Shown here: positions 10,493 through 21,160 of the stretch, in pieces | How the letters are laid out: each line of letters starts with the position of its first letter | How positions within the stretch are numbered: the first letter of the stretch is position 1 | Assembly (NCBI GenBank): GCA_963281255.1 | Contig: OY725495.1 | Location: 806,001 to 870,000 of the forward strand | DNA: 64,000 nucleotides | Direction: 5' to 3' | From: Aphrocallistes beatrix | Taxonomy: Eukaryota; Porifera; Hexactinellida; Sceptrulophora; Aphrocallistidae | Program-made: the position numbers and the translations under genes | Notes under the pieces: generated by a model | Database searches by the model: none | Told to the model about the DNA's origin: nothing | What the model saw: the letters and a program-made list of their open reading frames with translations, nothing else

Positions 10493-10967
10493 TCCCATTA
10501 AATGAATATATTTTATCCCATTTTGTAATTTATTAGACAGTCCCTTTCAAAATGAGAAAATTATATTTTTGATAAAACCGAAAAATATTCACCTTGGGTA
10601 GCCTGAAGGCTTAAAAGCTATTTTTTAAATCAATTTTGAGCATAATTTTTGACTTCTTACTAGTATAAATCTATTTTGCTAAATCTCAGCGATTAAGGAT
10701 TTGGGAGATATTGAATTTTTATTATTATTATTATTATTATTATACAAATTTTTTTGAACATCAGAAAAATGAAAAAAGATAAAAATGCTAAAAAAACTTT
10801 TGCATAGGATACTTGTGGACTCTTAATACATTGCTCAATAAGGTATTTAGTAACTATCTTGGAAAAATTTTTGGGTACTATTTATTTCCATATTATTCAA
10901 TGTTATCCTATACTTTACTAGGCTGCTTAGGCTGCTTACTCGGTGTGTACAAATTTGAAGAATCAAA
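10493..10967. other. Intergenic with (ATT)n microsatellite
   Basis: AT-rich. A short (ATT)n run lies at 10720-10743. The leader GAAGAATCAAAATGGAACTG before the next ATG is shared with subfamily B genes. Confidence 0.5.
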
Positions 10968-11990
10968 ATGGAACTGGAGTTCGAAACTGATTCCAATTAC
11001 GATTCAGCTAAAGATGGATCTGAGTACTTTAGTGTGACAGATAATAGAGAGGAGACACAGTTCCAGCAATCCAATTGGGATGATGGTGAATTTGTTGATC
11101 ATGATGTTCAGAGTGAAATTGAGATTAGTAGCGATAGACAAGATACAATGCTAGCTTCTAGACGTTCTATTCGCATCATGAAATATAAAGGGAATCCATC
11201 TGTAAGTGTGTTGTGTTTTGGAGGGAGGAAAGAGATGACTCAAAAATCAGGAGTTCACTTTTGTCCAAAAATTAAGAAAAACTTTCCTCGTACCTCGCAA
11301 AGGGGCGTTAAAACCATTGAGAGGCGTACGACTTGTTCTAAATCGTTCTTATTTTCTTCATCACTCAAGAGACACATTCAAACATACGCTGGAGATAATT
11401 ATGAGTGCATTAATTGTTCAAAATATTTTTCTATGTACTCAACTCTAAATGCACACATTCATACTCATACAGTGGAAAAGCCGTATCAATGTAAGACTTG
11501 TTCGAAATCGTTTCCACGTCGTTCATCCCTCAATATGCACAATCGGATTCATACTGGCGATAAGCCATTTAAATGCTCTAATTGTCTCAAATCATTTTAT
11601 TATTTGTCATATCTTATAATACACAATCGAGTTCACACAGGAGAGAAGCCATATGTTTGCGCTACTTGTTCCAAATCCTTTTATACCTCCTCAAAACTTA
11701 AGAATCACAGTCGCACTCATACTGGCGAGAAGCCTTATCAATGCCAAACTTGTCGCAAGTCATTTTCTATGATCTCAAATCTTAAAGTACATATTCGAAC
11801 ACATACTGGAGAAAAACCTTATGGATGTCCTACTTGTTCAAAGTTCTTCTGTATATCTTCGGATCTAAAGAAACACATTCGTACTCATACGGGAGAAAAG
11901 CCGTATAAATGCTCTACGTGTTTCAAAGCCTTTTCTCAATCATCAAATCTAAATAAGCACTATTTTCGCCTGCATAGTAAAGAAGAGTAG
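10968..11990 (+). CDS. C2H2 zinc-finger protein, subfamily B (7 good fingers)
   Basis: A 340-residue putative DNA-binding protein. Its module starts MELEFETDSNYDSAKDGSEY, continues FSVTDNREETQFQQ and then diverges from subfamily A with SNWDDGEFVDHD. A weak basic patch RRSIRIM (65-71) and a ~45-residue linker with no match elsewhere in subfamily A follow. Finger 1 (about residue 121) is degenerate: it lacks the first Cys and its last His is Tyr. Seven canonical fingers follow with contacts MSTA, RSSM, YSYI, TSKN, MSNV, ISDK and QSNK. The last finger has a four-residue His spacing (HYFRLH). It is the oldest-looking B copy: the fingers differ throughout from those of the 27939 and 52428 genes. 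Confidence 0.9.
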   Translation: MELEFETDSNYDSAKDGSEYFSVTDNREETQFQQSNWDDGEFVDHDVQSEIEISSDRQDTMLASRRSIRIMKYKGNPSVSVLCFGGRKEMTQKSGVHFCPKIKKNFPRTSQRGVKTIERRTTCSKSFLFSSSLKRHIQTYAGDNYECINCSKYFSMYSTLNAHIHTHTVEKPYQCKTCSKSFPRRSSLNMHNRIHTGDKPFKCSNCLKSFYYLSYLIIHNRVHTGEKPYVCATCSKSFYTSSKLKNHSRTHTGEKPYQCQTCRKSFSMISNLKVHIRTHTGEKPYGCPTCSKFFCISSDLKKHIRTHTGEKPYKCSTCFKAFSQSSNLNKHYFRLHSKEE

Positions 11991-13453
11991 AGACACTCAT
12001 ACCTGTACCACTGTTCCATATGATTATAGCTGAATTGGTGCTTTTAGATTTCTGAGAAATGATCTTATATTTGCCTTTTTGTGTTTTGTTTTTCTTGTAG
12101 TCATTTAGATACCATAATCTATTCTAATAATATTTTTATCAAATTTCTTGCGAATGCCGATGATAAATACATTTGGTTTCTAAGAACTTGAACCATATTA
12201 TTCCTAAAAAGACGAATGCCAGTTCTAACAACATTCTTCATCTCACTTAGTGAACTATGATGATTGTTAGGTTATAAGACAGGGGTTTTCAACCTTTTCG
12301 TACAAGGGGCCAAAATCAACTTTTTTTTCACTTAAAACCCTTAGATTACCTGGGGTCATTTCTATTTATAGTAAAGACCCCACACTTCTAAGGTTTCCCC
12401 GCCCAAAATGACTTAACCGGAAATGAGTTAGCAAAAATCTAGCACCATTTAAGGGTTATTAAAATTAAAATTAAAGTTGATAAATAAATGTGGACTGATA
12501 GTTTATTTGCGATTACATAAATAAAAGTCTAATTATAGCTATAGATATGATTACTTTATACTTGAATTCAGCGAGATATCTGCCATTTGTATATAGTGTT
12601 TGTCATATCTTTTTTGCTCCTAAATTTTCGGATGTTTGAGAGGCAAACAATTTCTTAACACACTGTATTGTGGTTTCAATTTTCTGTTTTAGTTATTAAG
12701 TTACCCTCACACACAAACCCGGGAACTCGTACTTTTTACTTGTAAGTTGTGAATAGATGTAAATTAATTGATTAGTTATTCTGAACGAACAAATAAAATC
12801 TTATTCTAATTGCTTGCAGCTAATAGAAGAATTAACTAGACATTGTCTACTGTAAATTCGTTTTTCAGACGATAAAATTTTGAAATTCGAAAAATGTTAG
12901 TCAGCAGACTGACAGTGAAACTTCTCACTGAGATATTTTTAATTAATTGAAGGGATTGTTTGAATAAAGAAGACTATAAAACTTGCAAAAAGGCTCAATT
13001 TCAACACATTTTCACATTTACTTGGGTGAAAAATATTAAAAATATGAACTAATGATGAGCAAGCATTAGTAAAATAGAGTAGTAAAGCATTAAGACTGCC
13101 ATCCCCGGAGAAACACTATTTTTTGGATAAGATTAAATTTGGTGTATGGATTTATCGTCATTTCATAAATAATTTGTAATTTGGAAATAAATTATATTTT
13201 GTCATTCAAAACCCCATTTTTCCCCCTTTTTTATAATTTTTGTCCAAATGATCCCCCCAGGGCATCCCCAAATCAGTGTGAAATTCGCCTTTTCTTGAAA
13301 AGGGAACCCTCGTATATCCTTTAAAATACCTAAACTAAATATAGCATATCGTTATTAATAATGTTAATTCAATGAAGTCAGGTATTTTGAGATCAAAATA
13401 TGTCAATTATCCTTGATATTAGAAAGTTCGATAAATTAAAATAAGAAGTTAAT
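11991..13453. other. Intergenic; hAT-like repeat end and zinc-finger leader
   Basis: At 12281-12425 lies a repeat beginning CAGGGGTTTTCAACCTTTT, a form typical of hAT terminal repeats. Its inner part (CTATTTATAGTAAA, CCCGCCCAAAATG, CTTAACCGG) recurs in reverse at 48750-48855. At 12890-12920 is the phrase GTCAGCAGACTGACAGTGA, found in variants before other genes (5280, 34375, 39510). C-rich short runs occur at 13210-13265. No gene. Confidence 0.5.
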
Positions 13454-14275
13454 ATGGAAAAGAATAGCGACAATGATTCAGACTTCGAATCAGCTGAAGA
13501 GGGATCTGAGTACTTTAGTGTGACAGAGGAGACACAGTTCCAGCAGTTAGACTGGGATGATGGTGATTCTGATCGTTGTAATGAACAAAGAGATGATACT
13601 CCTGCGGATGCTTCATCAGGTGGACGTCCATCTATACGTTTTAATAGTATCATGATCAAGGGGAGAAAAAAAGTTCGACTTACTGAACTCTCCAAATGTT
13701 CCACTAATTCTAAGCATTATGCTGAATCTTCACAAATAAACCTGCTTATTCTTTCTAGAAAAAAGTTTCATAACTGTTCGACATGTTCTAAATCATTTTC
13801 TGAAGAATCAACTCTTAATCGACACATTCTTACCCATACTGGAGAGAGACCCTTTGAGTGCACAACTTGTTCTAAATCTTTTATATCTTCCTTCAATCTT
13901 ACCAGACACACTCGTACTCATACTGGAGAGAAGCCTTATGAATGTATTACTTGTCATAAATCATTTTCTCAAAATTCAACTCTTAATCTGCACATTCGTA
14001 CTCATACTGGAGAGAGGCCTTATAAATGTTTTATTTGTTCCAGATTGTTTTCTCAAAATGGACATCTCAGGAGACACATGTGTCTCCACACAGGAGAGAA
14101 GCCATATCGATGCGTTACTTGTCCTAAATCCTTCTCCAATTCTACAGAGCTTAAAAAACACACTCGTATTCATACAGGAGAGAAACCGTATCATTGTGGT
14201 ACTTGTTCTAAATCCTTCTCTCAGCTTGCAAGTCTTAAGAAGCACATTATGTGCCTGCATAAAAGAAATAAATGA
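13454..14275 (+). CDS. C2H2 zinc-finger protein, subfamily A (6 fingers)
   Basis: A 273-residue putative DNA-binding protein, the shortest of the complete family members. The acidic module keeps EGSEYFSVT but has lost four residues (DGRE) by in-frame deletion, joining T directly to EETQFQQ. The basic patch is weakened (FNSIMIKGRKK). Six regular C2H2 fingers follow from about residue 102; contacts (-1,2,3,6) are ESTR, SFNR, QSTL, QGHR, NTEK and QASK. The ATG at 13454 is the only one that includes the module. The 3' end is like that of the 8145 gene but with the stop codon kept. Intronless. Confidence 0.9.
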   Translation: MEKNSDNDSDFESAEEGSEYFSVTEETQFQQLDWDDGDSDRCNEQRDDTPADASSGGRPSIRFNSIMIKGRKKVRLTELSKCSTNSKHYAESSQINLLILSRKKFHNCSTCSKSFSEESTLNRHILTHTGERPFECTTCSKSFISSFNLTRHTRTHTGEKPYECITCHKSFSQNSTLNLHIRTHTGERPYKCFICSRLFSQNGHLRRHMCLHTGEKPYRCVTCPKSFSNSTELKKHTRIHTGEKPYHCGTCSKSFSQLASLKKHIMCLHKRNK

Positions 14276-15416
14276 GAATATCTTTATGCTTGGATTAGAT
14301 ATCACAAAATTTATTCTTTAGTTTTCCGACTTTGCTACTATGTATTGTGGCGAAGTGCGTACCTCCTTATATTTTTTACAGATTTTTTGTTTCTTTTGTA
14401 GGTTATATTTTTGTTAGGTATCGTGACTGCTATTCCTCGGATAGTTGCAGTCTAAATCAGATTTTACACTAATTATCCATTCAAATTCTCCTTTTCGAAT
14501 TAACTTACTCTTTGTTGTGTTTAGCAACTAATTAGATTATATGACATAACTTGATTTGTGCAAAAAAAGGGTAGCGATACATATTTTGATTGAAGTGGGA
14601 TTAAAATGGACGAAATTTATGAAAATAATTCATATAGCTTTTAGGTGGTAGGGTGAAATTTACGAGTCCCTTGATTTCTTTCTGTGTCATCATGATATTG
14701 GTATGCTGGCATCAACATAATATGAAGCTTATTACGCGATTTTTCGAAATTACTAATGTGAAAAATGTCTTTATAAACTAATAAAGGACAAGCATTTGTA
14801 ATAATAGCGTTAAAAAACATTAAAATATTCTAAAGTATTGGGAGAGTGTAACTACTTTTCTGGGATAAAGAATCAATTTACCTCAAATCGGTCATTACAT
14901 TCTGAAAAAACCCCCCAGATATCACAGAAGAATTCAGAGAGAATACCCGAATAAAAAGCCCCCACAGACGGGCTAGAAGTGTGCTTACACATTCCTTGGA
15001 TGATGACACAATACTTGTCATCCAAGGAATTTGGAAGCACACTTCTAGCTCGTCTGTGAGGGGCTGAGGAATATTTCCCCCACTAATCAGAGCATAGTCA
15101 TTCTGAAGAAAGGAAGGTGCCCACGGAATTAATTTATATTTTTAGAAAATAAGAAGAATCTTGGAAAATTATGAAACAAATGTTGTCAGCATCCAGGAAC
15201 AAAGCCCTGAATACCATTGGGGCTTATAGAGCCTTCCAGACCCCTAGCTGGCTGCTAGGTCTCTCCAATAGGGAATCCTGACTACGCCACTGCAATAAAG
15301 GTTTTTCTGCAAACTATGAGGGTTAATTACGTGGATTTTCTTATTCTAGTTCATTTACTTAATACGCTACCACAAAATTTATACGTACTACAAAAAGATT
15401 CCAGATTTTCTATATA
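14276..15416. other. Intergenic with a long perfect-type hairpin
   Basis: 3' flank of the 13454 gene (TTTTTGTTAGGTAT.GTGACTGCTATT, also after 5423), then AT-rich sequence. A strong hairpin is described separately at 14964-15062. No gene. Confidence 0.5.
14964..15062. repeat. Hairpin with ~42-bp arms
   Basis: CCCACAGACGGGCTAGAAGT on the left pairs with ACTTCTAGCTCGTCTGTGAGG on the right, continuing through ATTCCTTGGATGA / TCATCCAAGGAAT with few mismatches around a short loop (ACACAATACT). Probably a tiny foldback element. Confidence 0.75.
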
Positions 15417-15603
15417 CAGTCGACTCCGCTTAGTAGGGTCACATCGGTCAGAGGACATTTTGCCCTCATTAAGTGGAGAGCCCTATTAACTGAAAATATT
15501 CTGTATTAGCTTCTATTTATGAGAGCTATTCCGGTCCTGCCAAAAGTGTCCCGATTAAGCGGTTGACCCGATTAAACAGTGACCCTATTAAGCGGGTCGA
15601 CTG
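15417..15603. mobile_element. pogo/Tigger-like MITE
   Basis: Starts CAGTCGACTCCGCTTAGTAG and ends with the complement of CAGTCGACCCGCTTAATAG, giving ~25-bp terminal inverted repeats. TA precedes the left end. Internal copies of CCGATTAAGCGG and CCTATTAAGCGG are present. Length 187 bp, no ORF. CAGT-start ends and a TA target fit the Tc1/mariner superfamily; the pogo assignment is from end sequence only. Confidence 0.7.
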
Positions 15604-15753
15604 GGTATTTTTCCTAATTTAATCGAAAACTATAGTTAGAAATTTACCAAGTTGGCGTACTTATCGTTTAGTCTACCAGTTATAGTAATCGAGTGTTATC
15701 ATATCATGAGAAAATGATACTTCAAATACGATAGGATTACTGATTGTTATACA

Positions 15754-15968
15754 TCTTATATATTAAAACTCTAGGATTTTTGTTTTTGTTTGTTTGTTTG
15801 TCCGAATTGATTGAAGAATTGCCAAGTCGTAGAGATACGAAAATTGGCATGTAGGTGTCAAATGATGAATCTAGGATTAAGTTCGAAGATCTAAGCGAAA
15901 TGTTCACACCTCGCTGTGATAGGTGACAAAATGTGCTGACCAATCAAATTCGATTATTTTATAATGCA
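15754..15968 (+). mobile_element. Family-2 MITE, left part
   Basis: Starts with the same TCTTATATATTAAAAC end as the 4302 element, then GTTTGTTTGTCCGAATTG and GATTGAAGAATTG. The right terminus is missing; the next element begins at 15971. The middle (15920-15945) reads in the opposite direction relative to the 4302 copy. Confidence 0.75.
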
Positions 15969-15970
15969 AA

Positions 15971-16403
15971 TACCGTATTGCTTCGAATAAGCGCCCGGGC
16001 GCTTATTTATTTCGTGCACCCTTTAGACCCGGCGCTTATTCAAACCGGCGCTTATTCAAGCCCCGGCGCTTATTTTTTTTCATTCGCTATTTTGACCCGG
16101 CGCTCTTTTTTTGCTTACTACATTGACTGGCACTTTTATTTTTGACACAACTGAGAATGTTAGTTCTATTAAAAAAGGATATTGTAATGTTTCAAAAAGC
16201 ACTTCTATCTATGCCACTACTGAGAATACTAGTTTGATATGATTTTCAGAGAACTAAAATGCCCCGGCGTCCGACGCTTATTCGAGCCCCGGCGCTTATT
16301 CAAGCCCCGGCGCTTATTTATTTCGCTCACCCTTTAGACCCGGCGCTTATTCAAACCGGCGCTTATTCAATCCCCCGGCGCTTATTCAAATGGAAATACG
16401 GTA
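15971..16403. mobile_element. MITE built of GGCGCTTATTC repeats
   Basis: Terminal inverted repeats TACCGTATTGCTTCGAATAA on the left and the complement of TACCGTATTTCCATTTGAAT on the right. The 433 bp contain about ten copies of a (C)CGGCGCTTATTCAA motif in two clusters around a ~180-bp AT-rich middle. GC-rich clusters stand out against the AT-rich background. No ORF. Similar GGCGCTTATTC repeats occur in many invertebrate genomes. Confidence 0.75.
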
Positions 16404-16948
16404 CATTGAAATAAAATAGTAGTGACTTATGCCTACAATCCAAAGGACTTTTTGTGATTGAAATTCATTGGTTTATGTGAGAACCAATCAATTATCAGCC
16501 TTTTATAATGCCATTCACACGATTCTATTTCATATAAATGATTGAATACTGCTATTTTGAGTTTATAATTTGATTGTTAACAACAATTAAAGTGTGTTAT
16601 ATGCTACGATTAATCAATTCGATCATAAAATAACTTTTAACGACATGGATGGAGTTGATTATTCAAGTACAATAATCTTTAGCAATGTGAACTTTGTGTA
16701 TTCAAATTGAGCTTACATTCAGGATTAGTTGACTTAATACGAAGTAAATTATATTTATCACGAAACAAAATTTCTGCTACAGTTCTGATTTCATAAATGT
16801 AACCGTAGACAAATGACAATCCAGCGTACTTAGTATAAAACAGGAAAGCGACATATTGTTTCTCTAATATCCGCAAGCGTCCACTGGGGAATCTGCAGAT
16901 ACGTAGTGTCTGCAAGCCGCGCAGCGCAAGCAAGCGAAGCGCACTTGA
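16404..16948. other. Intergenic with GC-rich motif
   Basis: No gene. At 16866-16945 lies a GC-rich motif (GCAAGCCGCGCAGCGCAAGC then AAGCGAAGCGCACTTG) that recurs at 17825-17900 and, degraded, at 21918-21962. Confidence 0.5.
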
Positions 16949-17046
16949 ATAATTATATAATAATTATATAATTATTATATAATTATTATATAATTATTTT
17001 ATAATTATTTTATAATTATTGTATAATTATTATATAATTATTATAT
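16949..17046. repeat. TATAATTAT tandem repeat
   Basis: About ten tandem copies of a 9-11-bp AT unit (ATAATTATTAT / ATAATTATTTT). Pure AT for almost 100 bases. Confidence 0.9.
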
Positions 17047-17240
17047 TGGATTGAAGAAAAGTCGTAGAGATATGAAAATTGGCATGTAGGTGTCAAATGA
17101 TATGACTACGATTAAGTTCTAAGATCTAAGCGAAATTTTCACATCTCTGCAAAAAAAATGGAAAACAATTTTTCACACCTTTTCTATACTAAATAAAGGA
17201 CTACACTATCACAATAGTAATCATTGTACGACACTACAAT
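17047..17240 (+). mobile_element. Family-2 MITE fragment, subfamily with CACACCTTTTCTATA
   Basis: GATTGAAGAAAAGTCGTAGA and GGCATGTAGGTGTCAAATGA match the family-2 MITEs. The following GAAAACAATTTTTCACACC and ACTATCACAATAG are found in reverse at 46600-46685, so these two copies form a subfamily. The left end has been replaced by the AT tandem repeat. Confidence 0.7.
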
Positions 17241-17390
17241 AGATCGTCATTGTTTTTAGTACTTCAAAGCCACAATTTATGTTTGATATCTTAAATGTAT
17301 TATAGTGTATAGCAATAAAAAAGATTATGTGCATATTTTCACACCTTCATATACATATTTCACACCATTTGATGAATTTTGAAAATAATG

Positions 17391-17808
17391 CTAGAGACTA
17401 GCTTCCAACGGGTGACATGGGGTTTTTAGGGGAGTAGATTTCGAATAACATATTTTCAGATGTATATGATAAATTATTTGTTTACTTTTGTTTACGTTAG
17501 ATACATAAAGTAAACAAATCTCAAAAATATGCCAGAAACTTGCTTTACACGTTTGACATGGGGTTTTCAGGGGTGTAGATTTCGAATATCATATTTTCGA
17601 GTAAATTTGATCAATTTGTTTACTTTTGTTTATAATAGATACATAAAGTAAACAAATTACAAAAATGGGCTAGAGTCTAGCTTCCAACGGTTGAAATGGG
17701 GTTTTTAGTGCTGTAGATTTTGAATATTATATTTTCGGATCCATATGAGAAATTATTCGTCGACCTTTGTTTACAATATTTATATAAAGGAAAAAAATTC
17801 CAAAATAT
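17391..17808 (+). repeat. Three tandem ~140-bp repeats
   Basis: Units start at about 17391, 17531 and 17670. Each has an AGCTTCCAACGG-type start, ACATGGGGTTTTTAGGGG (variants), GTAGATTTCGAATA, ATATTTTC, then a TTTGTTTACTTTTGTTTA / TACATAAAGTAAACAAAT inverted pair. Unit 3 is the most diverged. The inverted pair in each unit could form a hairpin. Confidence 0.85.
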
Positions 17809-17824
17809 GTTTGATTGAGTAACT

Positions 17825-17900
17825 CCAGGCGCCCGCAGGGCGACTCTGCGGACACAGTGTCCGCAAGCCGCGCAGCGCAAGCAAGCGAAGCGTGCTTGTA
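17825..17900. repeat. GC-rich dispersed motif
   Basis: Second copy of the motif at 16866-16945: CTGCGGACACAGTGTCCGCA is itself palindromic and is followed by AGCCGCGCAGCGCAAGCAAG and CGAAGCG. Strong GC contrast to its surroundings. Function unknown. Confidence 0.65.
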
Positions 17901-18064
17901 TGTAATAACAATGAATTAACAATGAATTAACCTTCATTCTAAATTTTCAAAAATTAGATTTGCATAATTTTCAAAAGATTTCAATTTCAATCAACTCACA
18001 AAGCTGAATATATGGCTACACAATTCCAGAACCTCTACAGCTTATATACGCCATTGAAGATTAA

Positions 18065-19253
18065 ATAAATCATTTTTTTGATGGAGTAGTAGCATGTGTT
18101 GATTACAGAAGAAGACTCATCGATGAGGTGAATGAGAAGAGAGAAGAAAAGAGAGACAAATTGGCGAGAAAGGAACAGAGCGAGCAACAGTTACTAGCGT
18201 TTAAATCAGAAACAGAACGCAACCTGAAAGAGAACTTCCTTCAAGAAACTCAAGAAATAGTCTTGAAAGAATTAGAAGATAGACTAGCAGAGGTGCAGCT
18301 CCATCAACCAGAGACACGTCTGAAGTTTAAGGGAGACTCGGGATACCTGGAACAACTGATCCTAGGTCTGGGAGAAATTATCGGGCAGGAAGTACCAGCA
18401 GTCCCCCGCTACCAGGATATGAGAGTAACGGTAGCTGTGGAGAAGAAAGGACTAGAAAATAGGGAGATCTCATATCCTCAAGCTATAACAATTGACAAGA
18501 ACACAGGTATGTATGATATATATAACACAAGGAACAGAATCTATCCCAAACAGTGGAAGAATATTCATCTTCTCTGAGTTAGGATATTTCCTATATCAGG
18601 GATACATAAATGCCCCAAGCGGCATATCTATACATGGGAACTACGTGTATGTGTCAGATATTGCTACTAATGAAGTATTCCAATTCAAACAAAGAACTGA
18701 CATCGGTCTAGTCAAGAGTGTAGGGGGATACGGATCTCAAGATGGAAAGTTCTTGATCCCAACACAAATATGCGATCCACGATTGGAAATTTGTATGTAG
18801 CTGATTGATCAAATAATCAGATACAAATCCTGGATAGTTTCTCTATTTCCTATGCAAGATATCTCACCAATCATTGACTATGCCACATGACATTAAACTA
18901 ACAGAAGATGAAGTGTATGTACTCAGTACTCAATGCAACTGTTGCTGTATCCATATATTCTCTCATAACGGAGAGAAGTTACGTTCTTTGATAACACAAG
19001 GGTTAAACCAGTGCGTTAAGATTGCATGTTCCTTCTGTTTGGATGCAAACAAGAAGATAATAATCAGTGATATAGGGAAGATAACTGCTTTAAAGTCTTT
19101 TCTGCTGAAGGAACAATCCTGCACACGATAGGAGAACAAGGTGATGAGAAAGGAATGTTTCAATGTCCTAAAGGAATAGCATTGACGAAAGATCTCAAGT
19201 TAGTGGTTGTATCTGATAACAATAATTATGGGCTACAAATATTTTCTTTTTGA
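18065..19253 (+). pseudogene. Broken coiled-coil/NHL protein (NHL-C)
   Basis: An open stretch starts after a TAA at 18062 and reads FFDGVVACVDYRRRLIDEV, then a charged coiled coil (EKREEKRDKLARKEQSEQQ and on to about codon 80) and the first NHL strand (ISYPQAITID). A frameshift near 18530 moves the reading frame: GRIFIFSELGYFLYQGYINA, APSGISIHGNYVYVSDIATN. Further breaks follow at about 18775-18870 (LYVADxxxNQIQIL, stop) and 19085. The last readable part, GEQGDEKGMFQCPKGIALT, ends at TGA 19251. No ATG fits the family start. Domain order is that of TRIM-like NHL proteins lacking RING and B-box, but the sequence differs much from NHL-A and NHL-B. Inactive. Confidence 0.75.
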
Positions 19254-19640
19254 CTTCATCAGACGTATGATTTTAGTGTTATACCTCTGTAGTATATTAT
19301 AGCAAACCATTTCCAATATTGAATAACATGCGTAAGGAACACGAAATAATAATATCTTTCTAAATATACTGAAGTATTTATACTAATTATTACTAATTAA
19401 CTTTACTAACGAATTACGTCTATCGATCATAGCCTAATTCTCTCTTTAACTTATTAATAGTATTGTTAATCTATTTAAACTATCCGTATATATTGCATTC
19501 GTTATAATATACCTATTGATATGATTCAGAGATAAAAAATGTGCTAGTTTAAAAGTTCTAATTTATTGAATATTTAGAAACACAATATGTAGTAGGTCTA
19601 CACTAGTGCGCCAAACTGCCGGACTATTTACCAAGGTAGG
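19254..19640. other. Intergenic
   Basis: AT-rich. Nothing recognised. Confidence 0.5.
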
Positions 19641-20061
19641 CAAGGTAGGCTTCTCCAAGTGCAGATTTATAATGGGATTTTTCCGGTTTAGGGATAAAAA
19701 TGCAAAAAGAGTACTCCTGATATAAGCAAAGGATCTAGCAACTTTGTATTGAGATATTTGTGTGTGGTTTTATATCAGCTAATAATACATTTTGATGGGC
19801 TAAAATCTACCGGTTTGGAGTTATTGGTGAAATCAGTTGGGGCCATTAATAATTACAAGTACGAAGGCTGGTACCAACTGATTTCACCAATATCTCCAAA
19901 CTGGTAGATGTTAGCCCTTCAAAATGTATTATTAGCTGATATAAAACCACCCCCAAATATCTCAATACATCCTTTGCTTATATCAGGAGTACTCTTTTTG
20001 CAATTTTATCCCTAAACGGGAAAAATCCCATTAAAATCTGCACTTGGAGAAGCCTACCTTG
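19641..20061. mobile_element. 421-bp foldback element with ~195-bp arms
   Basis: CAAGGTAGGCTTCTCCAAGT on the left pairs with ACTTGGAGAAGCCTACCTTG on the right. The arms stay complementary for almost 200 bases (to GAAATCAGTTGG / CCAACTGATTTC), leaving a ~33-base loop at 19841-19873. Arm divergence is a few percent. No ORF. Confidence 0.85.
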
Positions 20062-20429
20062 CGCGACCACAAAATCATCTCCAAATTGCTTCAATTTTTT
20101 ATGATGAACATTTGGTGATCAAAGTAAACTACTTGAAGGGTAAGCATCTAAAGATTCAAACTTTTGAATTTTTTGAAACACTCAATCTACACCCACTTCC
20201 CACCCAGGAACGTTCTCCCCCAGGTTTGGATGGGTTGTTTATCCCTGTTTGATGATCTCACATGCTGGCACACGCATGCATGCCAACCTGAGCCATGATA
20301 AATGCGGGACGCAGCTTTGAATTTCGCGGGATATTGCGGGACGCAATAGAAAAGTATTATACATAGAATAAAAAGCGGGACGCTTGGTCGTGCTCCTGTA
20401 TCCAGTAGAGCTGGCAAAATATATCTCCT
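20062..20429. other. Intergenic with GCGGGACGC motif
   Basis: Repeated GCGGGACGC phrases lie at 20304-20380. No convincing gene. Confidence 0.4.
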
Positions 20430-21010
20430 TACGTCTACTTCGATTCCCTATTACCGAGGACGAAAACTCGATCTTTTCGTTCTTGAACCTTCTCACTCCT
20501 AGAGTTTGGCCCGTATTGGGGTTGAATCTGAAGCACCCAGTCATCCACAAACCCCGCATTGTTTATCCGGACATTTCCTGTAACCATGGCCCATCTTGCG
20601 ACAAATGTTATCATGTTATCATATGATAGCGAGGAGTTCCTCCGATACTGAGGTTCTTCCTAACAACCTGGATCCTTTCTGTCTCAGTAGGAGAATCAGA
20701 TTGACATATACCTCGAGGGAAATAACCTTCCATGGGGCCTTTTTTTTGAGGAACCTTCTCGGGACCTTGGTCACAATGTTCAGGACTGCGTGCTTGAGAG
20801 CTAGCAGGCTTTCTTGAATGGATTTGACTTGAGCAAATCCCATCAATTCCCCGGTTGTGACACCGTTGTGTGGAAAAAGGCCTGTGATATAAATAATTCC
20901 CGAATTTTAATGGCGAATAACATCCCGTCTAGTTCTGTGAACTCTTCACCTTTGGGTTGTATCCACGCTTTCGCCGCCTGTTATACATCACTCATACATC
21001 CCAAGTGACC
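20430..21010 (-). pseudogene. Gag-like retroelement remnant with zinc knuckle
   Basis: On the minus strand several frames join into a protein-like sequence. From 20985 downward: AAKAWIQPKGEEFTELDGML, then FAIKIRELFISQAFF, then (new frame) MGFAQVKSIQESLLALKHAV, KKKAPWKVISLEVYVNL. After another frame change near 20610, CRKMGHGYRKCP and KQCGVCG appear, which is the Cys/Gly-His/Cys pattern of a nucleocapsid-type zinc knuckle. Stops follow. Knuckle after a helical region suggests the gag or ORF1 protein of a retrotransposon. No reverse transcriptase was found nearby. Family not determined. Confidence 0.45.
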
Positions 21011-21160
21011 AGTCAAATGCTGGTCTAGCCAGCATTATCAGTGTGACTATAAAAATAATTTTACTCAATTTTAGTTTAGTTTACTAATTCAATATCGTAA
21101 AAACTTAATTCTTACAATAAATTAATCACTTTTGATAGCAATCTATTCCTTCATTCCAAT

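Noticed and set aside
16679-16933. 84-codon minus-strand ORF near the GC-rich motif
   Set aside because: Starts inside the dispersed GC-rich motif and has no recognisable pattern.
20384-20817. Plus-strand ORFs at 20384-20626 and 20596-20817
   Set aside because: They are antisense to the gag-like minus-strand sequence, which makes better protein sense.
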